From positions 31,603 through 95,602 of the forward strand of contig JAJOJN010000047.1 in assembly GCA_021208565.1 (NCBI GenBank): DNA of 64,000 bases, read 5' to 3'. The position numbers and the translations under genes were made by a program. The notes beneath the pieces are model-generated. The model had not been told where the DNA came from. It worked only from the letters and a program-made list of their open reading frames with translations, and did no database searches. This stretch comes from Nitrincola sp. GTDB taxonomy: Bacteria > Pseudomonadota > Gammaproteobacteria > Pseudomonadales > Balneatricaceae. This document shows, in pieces, positions 11,146 to 21,287 of this stretch. Each line of letters opens with the position of its first letter. The stretch's first letter is position 1.

Positions 11146-12832
11146 ATGCAGATGTCACCAAAATCGTTATCACCCAAAAGCATTGAGGAATGGCTAGACT
11201 TTTTTAAGGATAAACCGATTCCTGTCAGAGCCAGTACCCTTGTACGTTTACGAAAAGAGCTCGATTCGCCCAAAAGCAACCTATTAAGTTTAGCGCCGAT
11301 TATCAAACTCGACCCTTTGATGGTGCTTCAAGTAACCCGTGATGCTCAAGCTCTTCTAGCCACGAAGTCAGCCAAAGTAGCTAGCATTGATCACGCTGTA
11401 CAAACGCTTGGATTTGATCGAATTCAAAAGCTATTGAAGAGTTTAGACCCCTTTAAACTCAATCCCTCAAGTACCATACACACCATGTTTATGCGGGCTG
11501 TAGCTGATAGCCATCATGCCGCCACACAAGCAGCAGAGTTTGCACGACTGAAACACCTCCCTCAGGTGGAAGAGATAAAACTAGCGGCTCTACTCTATGG
11601 CTCGATTCACTGGCTGGCTTGGCTTTACGCTCCTCTTCACAAGGAGGCTTATCAACGAAAAGTCCTTCAGGAGGGTGTTGATGTTGCCTTGGCAGAGTTC
11701 GACGTTTTTGGCTGCACGCTACAAGCTGTCGGACACCACTGGGCTAAAAAAACTTAATTTACCCGAATTGACTGTAACCGCCTTGAGTCACGACACCTCC
11801 CCCTCCTCCGACCTGCTCGCAAAACTGCATATGAAAGCGATGGGTGATCCCAGATTAGAGGGAGATGACTTAAGGGAAATTAACCATTTTTTCCAGCAAC
11901 CCTACTTCCCGGTCAAACTGTCTAACTGGTTGGCTCTGACGGCTACCAGAGGTTGGAACACTCAAAAAGCCAAACGGCTTTACGAAATTATCAGTGATTA
12001 TCTCGGGATGGAAAAGGATTCAACCCTAGCTCATCTGCATCGTTTGTGTGCCGAGTCAGCGCGTGAATATGCTCAACCTGGCGTTCTTTCACCGGCCAGT
12101 GAAATGCTGTTATTACCGAGTAAGAGCCAGACGTTTTTAGGAATGCTATCAGACAAGGAACGGGAGCAACTCGATGCTAAAGTGCCTGTGGTCACACAAG
12201 AGGTAACCCGCCCTGCAAACACTTCTTCTGAGGCAAATGCCGCCATTAAGAAGGCTCGGCAGACAGCTCAGAACCCCCAGAAAACAACAGCTATTCCTGA
12301 TTCCTATCTCGATAAACCTTTATTCGAGTCAATCTACGCCGAATTGCAGGCACTCGGGAACAGTGATAAAACCCATTTCGTTAAAGCAGGACATATTATC
12401 AAGCAGCTCCACCGAGGTCTTGCTGAAGGGCTCGGTATCCAACGGGTGATTATTTTCCAAGTCGTTCAAAAAGAGCAGCGACTAATACCCTTACTCAGTT
12501 CAGGATTTAATCCAGATGCTGCCTTAAAAAGCTATCAACAAGATCTCAAAATTCCGAGTCTATTTAAACGGGCACTCGCTAAGCCAACCTTTGTGTGGTT
12601 TTCGAGTGAAAATAGTCAAACGCCTTATGCCATTGATACCCAGTCAATTTGAGCGTGTCATGCCGGTGAATGACTGGCTGATGATGTCTCTTTTTGACCT
12701 AAGGGCGCTATAGTGATCATTTACGCCGATCACGGGCACGATGCCTTACCTTTGAATCACTTTTTGGCTGAAGGCTTTAAAGTGTTATGCACAAGCGCCA
12801 ATCAAGCCTTAAAAAAACTTACCACAGGATAA
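11146..12832 (+). CDS. HDOD domain protein with C-terminal GAF-like region (two frameshifts)
   Basis: HDOD proteins are catalytically dead HD-domain relatives that act in signalling; no specific role can be assigned here. The N-terminal half (residues 1-250) matches HDOD layout: SLAPIIKLDPLMVLQV, a DHAVQTLGFDRIQKLL helix pair and AALLYGSIHWLAWLYA. A proline/alanine linker (residues 345-385) leads to a region (LALGN-like helix, GLGIQRVIIFQV, LIPLLSSGFN) resembling GAF domains. The frame breaks at A7 11746-11752 and near 12704 (an A lost; corrected DLKGAIVIIYADHG). Corrected, it ends ALKKLTTG at 12832, three bases before psd. About 560 residues. Confidence 0.78.
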
Positions 12833-12835
12833 ACA

Positions 12836-13699
12836 GTGAAAAATAAACTTTTTATATTATTTCAACAGCTTGTTCCTCAACATCTACTCTCAAGATGGGT
12901 GGGCAAACTTGCTGATTGTGAAACGCCCTGGATCAAAAATCGATTTATCGGCTGGTTTCACCGTCAATACCAGATCAACATGAGTGAAGCGAAAGAGGAA
13001 AACCCTTTTGCATATGCCAGCTTTAACGCTTTTTTCACCCGTGAACTCAAGGCCGAAGCACGCCCTATTGATCAAGATCCAGACGTACTGGTATCTCCGG
13101 CTGACGGAGCGATCAGCCAGCTCGGCAAGATAGAGCAGGGCCGTATCTTTCAGGCCAAAGGTCGTAGTTACAGTCTGACCAACTTATTGGGGGGTGATCT
13201 CGATCGCGCGGCGCCTTTCATTAATGGGGAATTTGCAACAATTTACCTCTCACCCAGAGATTATCATCGTGTTCACATGCCCATCAGTGGCGTCTTGCGT
13301 GAGACGGTCTATATTCCCGGTGAACTCTGGTCAGTGAACCAAGTGACAGCAGAAGGCGTAGACCAGTTGTTTGCCCGAAATGAAAGACTTGTCGCCATCT
13401 TCGATACTGAAATTGGCCCAATGGCCATGGTTCTAGTCGGAGCCATGATTGTGGCGGGTATTGAAGTGGTTTGGGAAGGGCAAGTTGCTCCGCCTATGAA
13501 ACGCCCACAGGTACTCGGTAAACACTATAATGATCAATTGACCTTAGCCCGTGGCGAAGAGATGGGGCGCTTTAAACTGGGTTCAACGGTGATCCTGCTT
13601 TTCGGTGAACACGCGGTCAACTGGCATGAACAACTGAGTGCTAGCAGCCCTGTTCAATTAGGTCGCCCACTGGCATCGTTAAACACCCATTCTGTATAA
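12836..13699 (+). CDS. psd: Phosphatidylserine decarboxylase
   Basis: Inner-membrane enzyme that makes phosphatidylethanolamine and self-cleaves to form its pyruvoyl cofactor. The 287-residue product contains VSPADGAISQLG, SPRDYHRVHMPISG and the processing site LGST at FKLGSTVILLF near the C terminus, where cleavage would generate the pyruvoyl group from Ser. The start is GTG at 12836. It is intact and follows the HDOD gene by three bases. Confidence 0.96.
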   Translation: MKNKLFILFQQLVPQHLLSRWVGKLADCETPWIKNRFIGWFHRQYQINMSEAKEENPFAYASFNAFFTRELKAEARPIDQDPDVLVSPADGAISQLGKIEQGRIFQAKGRSYSLTNLLGGDLDRAAPFINGEFATIYLSPRDYHRVHMPISGVLRETVYIPGELWSVNQVTAEGVDQLFARNERLVAIFDTEIGPMAMVLVGAMIVAGIEVVWEGQVAPPMKRPQVLGKHYNDQLTLARGEEMGRFKLGSTVILLFGEHAVNWHEQLSASSPVQLGRPLASLNTHSV

Positions 13700-13725
13700 C
13701 TTTTGTTGTAGCTTAGGATAGGAAA

Positions 13726-14770
13726 ATGAGTCAAGAAGTTTGGCAAGCGCTCGATATTCCACCCTATTTCAAGATGACTGAAGTAGACCTTTCAGGCCCT
13801 TATGCAGAGGAGTCTTCAGCTATAGGCTTTACCCCACTCATCCACCAACAGATTATTAAGGTGGAAGGAAAGGATGCGCTGAGCTTTCTGCAGGGTCAGT
13901 TGAGCTGTGATCTTCGAGACGTGGTCAAGGAAGGTAGCCGACTGGGTTCACATTGCAACATCAAAGGCCACATGATTTCGCTCTTTCGAGTGATGGCTTT
14001 TAATGATGAGTGCTTTTGGTTAAGAACACACCACTCATTGGCCGATAAAGCACTTGCACAATTGAAAAAATATATCATTTTCTCAAAAGCCAAGTGCGAT
14101 GCTAGCCGATGATCTTTATGGCTTGGGTATTCAAGGTGAGAAGGCAGTGAATTGTCTTGCTGAGATACTGGGTGTTGAATCTAAAGCGATACCCACCCAA
14201 GCGTCGCACAGTCTAACCGGGGACTCTTGGATACTCACCTGTGTTCGAAATGATCGTTTTGAGCTTTGGATCAAACCAAGCGAGCTAACGCCCATGTTGA
14301 ATAAACTCAACTCACAGGGAACATTAATCCCCTCAGAGCAGTGGATCTTGGCTGAGATACGCGACGGCATTGCTGATCTTCGTCCCGAAACCTCCGAGGC
14401 GTTTATTCCTCAGATGACCAATCTTCAGGTATTTGAAGGCATCAATTTCCGTAAAGGTTGCTATACCGGTCAAGAAATTATTACGCGATTGCAACATCGA
14501 GGCGTTCTCAAACGCCCTATGTATCGGATCAGTGCCAAACTCGCAGAGGCACCCCTACCCGGCAGCTTAATTCACTGTGATGATAAAGAGGGTGTTGGGC
14601 AGGTTGTGCTTGCGGCGAAGACAGAGATCTTAGATCACTATGAGATGCTTGCGGTGATTCTGAAAGAGCGCGCCGAACAAGGCGGCTTATGGCTTGGCAA
14701 TCATGAGCCGATCCAAGTATTAGATCTACCCTACACGCTGGATCCCAAGTTATTTGAGAGCAAACGTTAA
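13726..14770 (+). CDS. ygfZ: tRNA-modifying/folate-binding protein YgfZ (one frameshift)
   Basis: Tetrahydrofolate-binding protein of the GcvT fold that supports iron-sulfur enzymes such as MiaB. Seen are FLQGQLSCDLRDV in the N-terminal half and the signature KGCYTGQEIITRLQHRG in the C-terminal half, which contains the functional cysteine. The frame breaks near 14092; removing one A joins IIFSKASAMLADDLYGLG. An AGGATAGGAAA ribosome site precedes the ATG. Length after correction is about 348 residues, slightly long at the N terminus. Confidence 0.93.
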
Positions 14771-14777
14771 ACACTGA

Positions 14778-15464
14778 TCAGTCAGTTAAGGGCGCTAGTT
14801 GCCATTCAATGGGCGCCTTTCCTTGTTTCACTAACCAAGTGTTTGCCTGACTGAAATGTCGGCATCCCAAGAAGCCACGATGTGCCGACAAGGGTGATGG
14901 GTGAGGCGCTTTCAAGACCAGATGCTTGTCGGTATTGATACCTGCACCCTTCTTTTGCGCGTAACTGCCCCATAACATAAACACCACATGATCACATTGC
15001 TCATTCACCAGTTGCACGATGCGATCCGTAAACCCTTCCCAACCCTTACCCTGATGAGCATTGGCATTGCTTTGCTCTACGGTCAGAACAGCATTTAACA
15101 GCAACACACCCTGTTCAGCCCAGGCATCTAAAAAGCCATGATTCGGCTGAGTGATACCTAGATCACTGGATAGCTCTTTGTAGATATTTTGCAAGGAAGG
15201 TGGAATACGAACACCGGGCTTCACTGAGAAACATAAGCCATGCGCTTGACCCGGCTGATGATATGGGTCTTGTCCCAAAATCACGACCTTTACCTGATCA
15301 AGAGGTGTTGCCTCAAGCGCATGAAACCAATCCGCTGAGGGAGGAAAGATCACCTTATGTTGATCTTTCTCCTCTCTCAGGAATTGCTTTAGCGTTTGCA
15401 TGTAAGGTTTTTCGAACTCTGGATCGAGAAACGGCTTCCAACTGGGGGCGTTTTCTAGTGCCAT
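14778..15464 (-). CDS. ung: Uracil-DNA glycosylase
   Basis: Family 1 UDG removing uracil from DNA. The catalytic water-activating motif [14 protein letters not shown] and the minor-groove loop [14 protein letters not shown] are both present, plus [11 protein letters not shown] choose ATG at 15464 (MALENAPSW); a TTG six bases upstream is possible. The protein is intact, about 228 residues, and is convergent with ygfZ. Confidence 0.97.
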   Translation of the reverse strand: MALENAPSWKPFLDPEFEKPYMQTLKQFLREEKDQHKVIFPPSADWFHALEATPLDQVKVVILGQDPYHQPGQAHGLCFSVKPGVRIPPSLQNIYKELSSDLGITQPNHGFLDAWAEQGVLLLNAVLTVEQSNANAHQGKGWEGFTDRIVQLVNEQCDHVVFMLWGSYAQKKGAGINTDKHLVLKAPHPSPLSAHRGFLGCRHFSQANTWLVKQGKAPIEWQLAPLTD

Positions 15465-15491
15465 AATCAAAAAACCTCGGCCTTGAACGTC

Positions 15492-17000
15492 TTATGACTG
15501 ACTACGAGGGCGCATCGCCGGGAAAAGGATAACATCACGAATCGATGGCGAATCAGTGAATAACATCACCAAACGATCGATACCGATACCTTCACCCGCA
15601 GTTGGTGGCAAACCATATTCCAGTGCGTTGATGTAATCGGCATCATAATGCATCGCTTCATCATCACCGGCATCTTTCTCTTCAACCTGAGCACGGAAAC
15701 GCTCTGCTTGATCTTCCGGATCGTTCAACTCGGAAAAACCGTTGGCCAGTTCACGCCCACCCACGAAGAACTCAAAGCGATCTGTTACATGTGGATTAGT
15801 GTCATTCAATCGCGCCAAAGGACTGACTTCGGTTGGATACTCGGTGATAAAGGTTGGCTGATCTAGGTGATGCTCAACCGTTTTATCAAAGATCTCCATT
15901 TGCACACGACCTAAGCCCCAGTTATCTTTCACATCGATATGCAAACGCTCAGCTATTTGACGTGCAGCATGCTCATCCGCCAGCGCTTCCGGTTTGATAT
16001 CAGGATTGTAATGAAGAATAGAATCAAACACGCTGATACGACGGAAAGGTTGGCTTAAGTCATACTCAAACGTTTCCAGCACCTCGCCCTCTTCATTACG
16101 AACAGTATTCACGATGGTTGTAGTACCCAGAATATCTTTCGCCAAGGTGCGCAACATATCTTCAGTCAAATCCATCAAGTCATGGTAATCGGCATAAGCC
16201 TGATAGAACTCAATCATGGTGAACTCTGGATTATGACGCGTCGATAAACCTTCGTTACGGAAGTTACGGTTGATCTCGAACACGCGCTCAAAACCGCCGA
16301 CCACTAAACGCTTCAAATAGAGCTCTGGTGCAATACGCAGATACATATCCAGATCGAGTGCATTATGATGGGTCACAAAGGGACGTGCCGTGGCACCACC
16401 GGGGATACCATGCAACATCGGTGTTTCCGCTTCAATAAAACGACGTGCCGATAGGTACTGACGGATACCCGACACGATTTTTGAGCGCACTTCGAATACA
16501 CGACGAGACGTTTCATTGGTGATCAAATCAACATAGCGCTGACGGTAACGCATCTCCGTGTCCTGCAAGCCTTTGTGCTTTTCAGGTAATGGACGCAGAT
16601 TTTTAGTCAGTAATTCAAACTCCGCCATATCGACATAGAGATCACCCTTACCGGATTTGTGCAACACACCACGAACACCGATGATATCACCCAAATCTAG
16701 AGATTTAGCGAAGGCTCTTGCTTCTTTGTTGACGTATAACTGTATACGACCACTCATGTCTTGAAGCACCATGAAAGCACCCCGATTGAGCATGACACGT
16801 CCGGCCACACTCACCTGATTGCACTCTGCTTCTAACTCTTCTTTGGTTTTGTCTGCATGTGCCGACTGAATATCTGCCGCATAGCTATCACGACGAAAGG
16901 TGTTGGGAAACGCTTTACCTTCATCGCGCCATTGGCGAAGTTTTTCTCGACGCTCGGCAATAAGGCGGTTTTCATCTTGGGGTTGATTCACTTCTGACAT
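15492..17000 (-). CDS. lysS: Lysine-tRNA ligase (class II)
   Basis: Charges tRNA-Lys. The N-terminal OB-fold anticodon domain spans about residues 60-160 ([20 protein letters not shown]), followed by the class II catalytic core: motif 2 [20 protein letters not shown] and motif 3 [19 protein letters not shown]. All 502 residues are intact. It follows prfB by 35 bases in the same direction, the usual prfB-lysS pair; the cognate tRNA-Lys lies at 40255-40330. Confidence 0.98.
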   Translation of the reverse strand: MSEVNQPQDENRLIAERREKLRQWRDEGKAFPNTFRRDSYAADIQSAHADKTKEELEAECNQVSVAGRVMLNRGAFMVLQDMSGRIQLYVNKEARAFAKSLDLGDIIGVRGVLHKSGKGDLYVDMAEFELLTKNLRPLPEKHKGLQDTEMRYRQRYVDLITNETSRRVFEVRSKIVSGIRQYLSARRFIEAETPMLHGIPGGATARPFVTHHNALDLDMYLRIAPELYLKRLVVGGFERVFEINRNFRNEGLSTRHNPEFTMIEFYQAYADYHDLMDLTEDMLRTLAKDILGTTTIVNTVRNEEGEVLETFEYDLSQPFRRISVFDSILHYNPDIKPEALADEHAARQIAERLHIDVKDNWGLGRVQMEIFDKTVEHHLDQPTFITEYPTEVSPLARLNDTNPHVTDRFEFFVGGRELANGFSELNDPEDQAERFRAQVEEKDAGDDEAMHYDADYINALEYGLPPTAGEGIGIDRLVMLFTDSPSIRDVILFPAMRPRSQS

Positions 17001-17035
17001 GAAGTTGTTTCCTAAATTTGTCGGTTGTCGATTAA

Positions 17036-18130
17036 TTAGAGGCCGGCTTTCAAGCTAGCGACGATAAACTGATCTAATTCACCGTCAAGTACACGATCAC
17101 AGTTGGATGTTTGCACACCCGTGCGCAGATCTTTGATGCGCTGATCATCGAGTACGTATGAACGTATTTGACTACCCCAGCCGATGTCCGCCTTGGAGTC
17201 TTCGAGTTCTTGCGCAGCGGCATTACGCTTGAGCATTTCCATCTCGTAGAGTTTGGAGCGTAACTGTTTCATACACACGTCACGGTTTTGATGCTGGGAG
17301 CGCGCTGATTGACTTTGCACCACGATACCTGAGGGTTCGTGGGTGATACGCACAGCAGATTCGGTACGGTTAACGTGCTGACCACCCGCGCCCGAGGCTC
17401 GATAGACATCGACACGCAAATCAGCCGGATTGATCTCGATTTCTATATTGTCGTCGATCTCAGGAGAAACGAATACGGAGGCGAAAGAGGTATGACGACG
17501 ACCACCGGAATCGAAAGGCGATTTACGCACTAAACGATGCACGCCGGTTTCGGTGCGTAACCAACCAAAAGCATACTCACCTTCAAAGCGAATAGTCGCA
17601 CTTTTAATACCCGCCACGTCACCGTCAGAGACTTCGATCAATTCGGTTTTAAAGCCCTTATCCTCGCCCCAACGCAGATACATACGCAGCATCATATTGG
17701 CCCAGTCTTGCGCTTCTGTACCACCGGAACCGGATTGGATATCCAAGAAGGCATTGTTCGCATCGGCCTCACCGGAGAACATGCGACGGAACTCTAAATC
17801 CTCCAGTCGCTTCCTTAAAGTCTCTAACTCTTTAACCACTTCCGCGACTGTATCTTCGTCGTCTTCTTCAACGGCCAAGTCTAAAAGCTCACGGGCATCG
17901 ACGACACCCGATGTTAAATCTTCTAAGGTGGTGACTGTATTGCTTAAACTGGTGCGCTCTCGACCAAGCTGCTGGGCATTTTCCGGATTATTCCAGACAT
18001 CAGGGTTTTCAAGCTCGCGCTCTACCTCTTCCAAACGCTCACGTTTGCCGTCGTAATCCATGTAACGCTTAAGCGTAGCGGTACGCTCAGCATAATCTTT
18101 AAGGCTGTTAAGTATTGGATTAATTTCCAT
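17036..18130 (-). CDS. prfB: Peptide chain release factor 2, without the programmed frameshift
   Basis: RF2 terminates translation at UGA and UAA. The recognition tripeptide SPF ([11 protein letters not shown]) and the catalytic GGQ loop (SGAGGQHVN) are present. The gene is one continuous frame: where E. coli has the CUU-UGA-C shift site after about codon 25, this sequence reads [14 protein letters not shown] with no stop. The start [13 protein letters not shown] at 18130 gives 364 residues, the usual family length; an upstream ATG at 18169 is in frame but would add 13 unconserved residues. Confidence 0.96.
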   Translation of the reverse strand: MEINPILNSLKDYAERTATLKRYMDYDGKRERLEEVERELENPDVWNNPENAQQLGRERTSLSNTVTTLEDLTSGVVDARELLDLAVEEDDEDTVAEVVKELETLRKRLEDLEFRRMFSGEADANNAFLDIQSGSGGTEAQDWANMMLRMYLRWGEDKGFKTELIEVSDGDVAGIKSATIRFEGEYAFGWLRTETGVHRLVRKSPFDSGGRRHTSFASVFVSPEIDDNIEIEINPADLRVDVYRASGAGGQHVNRTESAVRITHEPSGIVVQSQSARSQHQNRDVCMKQLRSKLYEMEMLKRNAAAQELEDSKADIGWGSQIRSYVLDDQRIKDLRTGVQTSNCDRVLDGELDQFIVASLKAGL

Positions 18131-18232
18131 GTTAGAACTTAAAACTCCGGCTGTGGAAAAGGCTGTCAAAAAAGGAGCACTATTCTAACCGATTAGCGAA
18201 TGGGATTGAATGTTCTGTGCAGAGATTAAACA

Positions 18233-18258
18233 ACTGAAGCTGCATCTGCAGCTTCAGT
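18233..18258 (-). terminator. Palindromic hairpin after the cytochrome c' gene
   Basis: A near-perfect inverted repeat with 12-base arms (ACTGAAGCTGCA and its complement) lies 27 bases past the cytochrome c' stop. On the minus strand it is followed by TTGTTTAATC, a weak U-rich tail. It probably ends the cytochrome c' transcript and separates it from prfB. Confidence 0.6.
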
Positions 18259-18284
18259 ATGGGGATGAAGCGAACTCGAACTGC

Positions 18285-18719
18285 TTAGTTGCGGAAATTA
18301 TCGTGGCAAGTACGACAGGTTTGTCCCATTTGGCCGACTGCTGGACGCAGTGCTTGAAGTGAACCTTCTTCAGCCGCTGCAACCATGGCACCACTCACCT
18401 CTTGAAATCTTTCCATACCACCAGAGAACTGATCCCAGTTAGCCCAAATTTCCGGCTTAGCATCACCACCCTGAGTGCCTTCACCAAAACCCTCTTTAGC
18501 CATAAAACTCATTGCGTGAACTTGACGCGCGTGATGAAGTGCAGCATCAGCATTAAATTCAGCATCACCACGAGCCATCGCGCCTAGTGAATCCATGTGC
18601 CATTTGACAACTTTAAAAACTGACTGACGATACTCGATCGAAGCATCTGCATCAGCTACAGCAACACCAGCTCCAAACAACAGTGAAGCCGTTAAGCAGG
18701 TAAGTGCAAGTTTCTTCAT
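18285..18719 (-). CDS. Cytochrome c' (class II c-type cytochrome)
   Basis: Periplasmic four-helix-bundle heme protein; family members bind NO and may protect against nitrosative stress, but the physiological role here is inferred. The 144-residue product has a signal peptide cut after about AVADA, a helical body (IEYRQSVFKVVKWHMDSLG, residues 28-46) and the heme-binding CRTCH only eight residues from the C terminus, the layout of class II cytochromes. A hairpin follows. It lies 74 bases downstream of a flavodoxin gene. Confidence 0.9.
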   Translation of the reverse strand: MKKLALTCLTASLLFGAGVAVADADASIEYRQSVFKVVKWHMDSLGAMARGDAEFNADAALHHARQVHAMSFMAKEGFGEGTQGGDAKPEIWANWDQFSGGMERFQEVSGAMVAAAEEGSLQALRPAVGQMGQTCRTCHDNFRN

Positions 18720-18793
18720 GGTTCTGTCCTTATTTCTTATTAACAGGTTACACTCAAAAAATATCAGTGCTCACTAATTTAAACATTCTTAGT

Positions 18794-19321
18794 CTACGCA
18801 GCTTTAAACGCATTGCAAACATCTTTTAGCCACTTTTCAAGCCTTTCGTCAGTAAGGCCTGCCTGTCCGTCTTCATCTAAAGCAAGACCGACAAAGTATC
18901 GACCATCATCAGTTAGCGCTTTAGAGGCTTCAAAGTCATACCCTTCAATTGGCCAGTAGCCAACCAAGATAGCACCTTGAGACTTCAGCTGATCATGTAG
19001 CTGACCCATGGCATCCTGAAACCATTCACCATAACCTATCTGATCACCTAAACCGAACAACGCCACTTTAACACCGCTAAATGAATGTTCGATTAATTCG
19101 TCCCAATGAGCTAACCAGTCTTCTTGCAACTCACCAAAGTCCCAAGTAGGTATTCCCATGATCATGTGGGTATATTGCTTGAGCGCCACAAAACCCTCTT
19201 TGGAAATATCATGACCACGAGCAGCACCGCCTAATAAAGCTTCTATCTTCTCAGCAATCTGCTCGGTATTGCCCGTCGTGCTAGCGTAAAAAACACCTAT
19301 CTGAATGTCAGACTCCACCAT
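18794..19321 (-). CDS. Flavodoxin
   Basis: Small FMN electron carrier. The FMN phosphate loop ASTTGNTEQIA is at residues 13-23, and the isoalloxazine-binding regions IPTWDFGELQEDW and GLGDQIGYGEWFQDA follow the long-chain flavodoxin pattern (175 residues). It resembles FldA/NifF-type proteins; the electron donor and acceptor are not evident from neighbours. It begins six bases after the phasin-like gene stops, so the two are likely co-transcribed. Confidence 0.93.
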   Translation of the reverse strand: MVESDIQIGVFYASTTGNTEQIAEKIEALLGGAARGHDISKEGFVALKQYTHMIMGIPTWDFGELQEDWLAHWDELIEHSFSGVKVALFGLGDQIGYGEWFQDAMGQLHDQLKSQGAILVGYWPIEGYDFEASKALTDDGRYFVGLALDEDGQAGLTDERLEKWLKDVCNAFKAA

Positions 19322-19326
19322 ACTGA

Positions 19327-19653
19327 TTATTTTCCAGTGGCTTTATCGATCGATTCTTTGGCAAGCTTTTCAATGGCCAAGCGCGCATCGTTAAGCGATT
19401 TCATATTTTGCTCGTTAGCGGAGCGCAGGGTTTTCTCTAACTCTTTAGCATAGGCTTGCTGTAACTCCATCAGATCGACGGGCGTTTTACACTGCTGCAG
19501 CTGTTTTGTTTGCTGCATGGTTGCTTCTAAGCACGCTTTTGTGCAATCCATTTGGTGACGCGTCAAATCTTCAAGCATACGTGTTTGAATATTGACGAAG
19601 TCTTTAAAAGGCTCCATTGAATCGGTCATCTGTTTGGTCATATCCTGAAACAT
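19327..19653 (-). CDS. Phasin-like protein
   Basis: The 108-residue product is almost entirely helical and amphipathic, starting MFQDMTKQMTDSMEPFKDFV and continuing with Leu/Gln-rich heptads through residue 100, which matches the phasin (polyhydroxyalkanoate granule-associated) fold. I choose ATG at 19653 because GAGGAGAATGAT lies just upstream; an ATG 60 bases earlier is less likely. No PHA synthase or depolymerase is in the window, so granule binding is not established. Confidence 0.68.
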   Translation of the reverse strand: MFQDMTKQMTDSMEPFKDFVNIQTRMLEDLTRHQMDCTKACLEATMQQTKQLQQCKTPVDLMELQQAYAKELEKTLRSANEQNMKSLNDARLAIEKLAKESIDKATGK

Positions 19654-19946
19654 ATCATTCTCCTCACACTTCTTCAGCTGGGCTTTCCACATTATTTCTA
19701 AGTGTAACGTCATTATTCTTTTTTTTCATGTTAACTGTGATACAAATCAGCTCTAGTTAATCTTCAACCACGTAAAGTTGTACAGTGCTGTGAAGCCTTT
19801 TTTTTGGTACTATTCAACTTAACTAATAAAAACTTTTTTCTCTGCACGTTTTCGTCAGAGCTTTGCTGCTTCAAAGGCAGTTGATCACTCCCTTGGGAGG
19901 GTTTAACTCAGGTCAAAACCCAGATATGAACAGAAGGTTAGTTTGA

Positions 19947-20744
19947 ATGAAAAAATCAACATTCCTAGCAACAGCAGGACTCATCCTGACTTTGCAAATG
20001 GGAGCGGTTTCTGCAAATACGTTGCAGGACGCAAGAAGTGCAATTGAATCACAAAATTATACCGCTGCACTTGAGCAGCTCCGCCCACTTGCGAGGGAAG
20101 GAAACCTGGACGCTAGCAATCTTCTTGGTCAGATGTACGAGCAAGGTTTGGGTGTTGAAAAAGATGAAGAGGAAGCCGCTCGACTCTACCGCCTAGGCGC
20201 CAACCAAGGCCACTTAGACAGCGTCACCAGCTTGCGTGCACTTCAGAACAAAGCCTTTGCTCAGGAGTTTAGTCGTTTAATGCCGATTGCTAAAGCAGGC
20301 AATGCAGAAGCACAAAACCGTATTGGCGAAATGCTGGAGTTCGGACAAGGTGTTGAGCGAGACGTCGAAGCCGCTTACCAGTGGTTTCAACGCGCTGCTG
20401 AACAAGGTGAAGTTTCTGCCTGGCACAATCTAGGCCGAAGCTACAACTTTGGATCAGGTGTTGAGCAAAGCTATGCCACAGCTGAAGAGTGGTATCGCAA
20501 AGCGGCTGAACGCGGCTATACCAAGTCGCTCTTTTTCTTGGGCACACTCTATGCGACTGACCACGGTCAAGATGATAGCCACAATAGTGACATCATCGCT
20601 TACGCTTGGTTAAAGAACGCTGCAGAACTGGGTGATCAAACAGCACGTCCTATTGCGGATAGACTGTTACTAAAGTTAACCGCGGAAGAGGTTGAAACAG
20701 CCAAGCAGTTAGCCGAACGCTACAAAGAACGTTACGTGCAATAA
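19947..20744 (+). CDS. Secreted Sel1-repeat protein
   Basis: A 265-residue protein with a cleavable signal peptide (residues 1-23, ending GAVSA) followed by at least four Sel1-like repeats (for example LLGQMYEQGLGVEKDEEEA, IGEMLEFGQGVERDVEAA, LGRSYNFGSGVEQSYATA). Such alpha-solenoids act as protein-interaction scaffolds in the envelope; no specific partner can be named. AGAAGG precedes the ATG. Intact. Confidence 0.86.
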   Translation: MKKSTFLATAGLILTLQMGAVSANTLQDARSAIESQNYTAALEQLRPLAREGNLDASNLLGQMYEQGLGVEKDEEEAARLYRLGANQGHLDSVTSLRALQNKAFAQEFSRLMPIAKAGNAEAQNRIGEMLEFGQGVERDVEAAYQWFQRAAEQGEVSAWHNLGRSYNFGSGVEQSYATAEEWYRKAAERGYTKSLFFLGTLYATDHGQDDSHNSDIIAYAWLKNAAELGDQTARPIADRLLLKLTAEEVETAKQLAERYKERYVQ

Positions 20745-20755
20745 TCGTAATCCGT

Positions 20756-20784
20756 ACACCTCTCAATTGATCCTTGAGAGGTGT
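20756..20784 (+). terminator. Hairpin after the Sel1 gene
   Basis: A perfect 11-base-pair stem (ACACCTCTCAA and its complement) with a seven-base loop begins 12 bases after the stop. No U tract follows (CATTCC), so it may be a weak terminator or an mRNA 3' stabiliser. Confidence 0.5.
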
Positions 20785-20831
20785 CATTCCTACAATCCTC
20801 TCTTCGATAACTTATCCTTAGGTAATCTCAG

Positions 20832-21287
20832 ATGAAGCGTGCTTTTCGTGATGACTATCCTGACACCCGACCGGCCTCTTTGGGCAAACGCGTGCTAGCA
20901 ATGTTTTATGATTTTATGTTGATTGTAGCCATATGGATGATTACCGGGTTTGCTGCAGTAGCACTCAATGATGGAGAAGCTGTCGAGGGTCCATTATTCA
21001 AAACGGCTCTATTTGTCATCACTTTTTTGTTTTTTGGTTTCTTCTGGACACGAAACGGACAAACACTTGGCATGCAAGCCTGGCGGATACGCGTGCAAAC
21101 TTTAGATGGCTACCGATTAAGTTGGAGCCGTTCTCTGTTACGTTTTATGCTCTCCATCCTCTCTTGGATTCCACTAGGGCTTGGCTATATCTGGGTATTA
21201 TTCAGTGATGAAAAGCTGGCTTGGCACGATAAGTTCTCAGAATCGTGTGTGGTACAACTGCCTAAAGTAAAGCGGGTGGATGACTAA
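20832..21287 (+). CDS. RDD family membrane protein
   Basis: A 151-residue protein with the RDD signature layout: RPASLGKRVLAMFYDFMLI near the N terminus, transmembrane helices at about residues 23-45 and 55-73, the NGQTLGMQAWRIRV loop, and a third helix near residues 108-128. RDD proteins are poorly characterised; some are transport- or Na+-related. Its 3' end overlaps lptG by four bases, convergently. Confidence 0.86.
   Translation: MKRAFRDDYPDTRPASLGKRVLAMFYDFMLIVAIWMITGFAAVALNDGEAVEGPLFKTALFVITFLFFGFFWTRNGQTLGMQAWRIRVQTLDGYRLSWSRSLLRFMLSILSWIPLGLGYIWVLFSDEKLAWHDKFSESCVVQLPKVKRVDD

Noticed and set aside
17036-18169. A hidden programmed frameshift in prfB
   Set aside because: No CTTTGAC-type site exists; the frame is open from start to stop and length matches the family.
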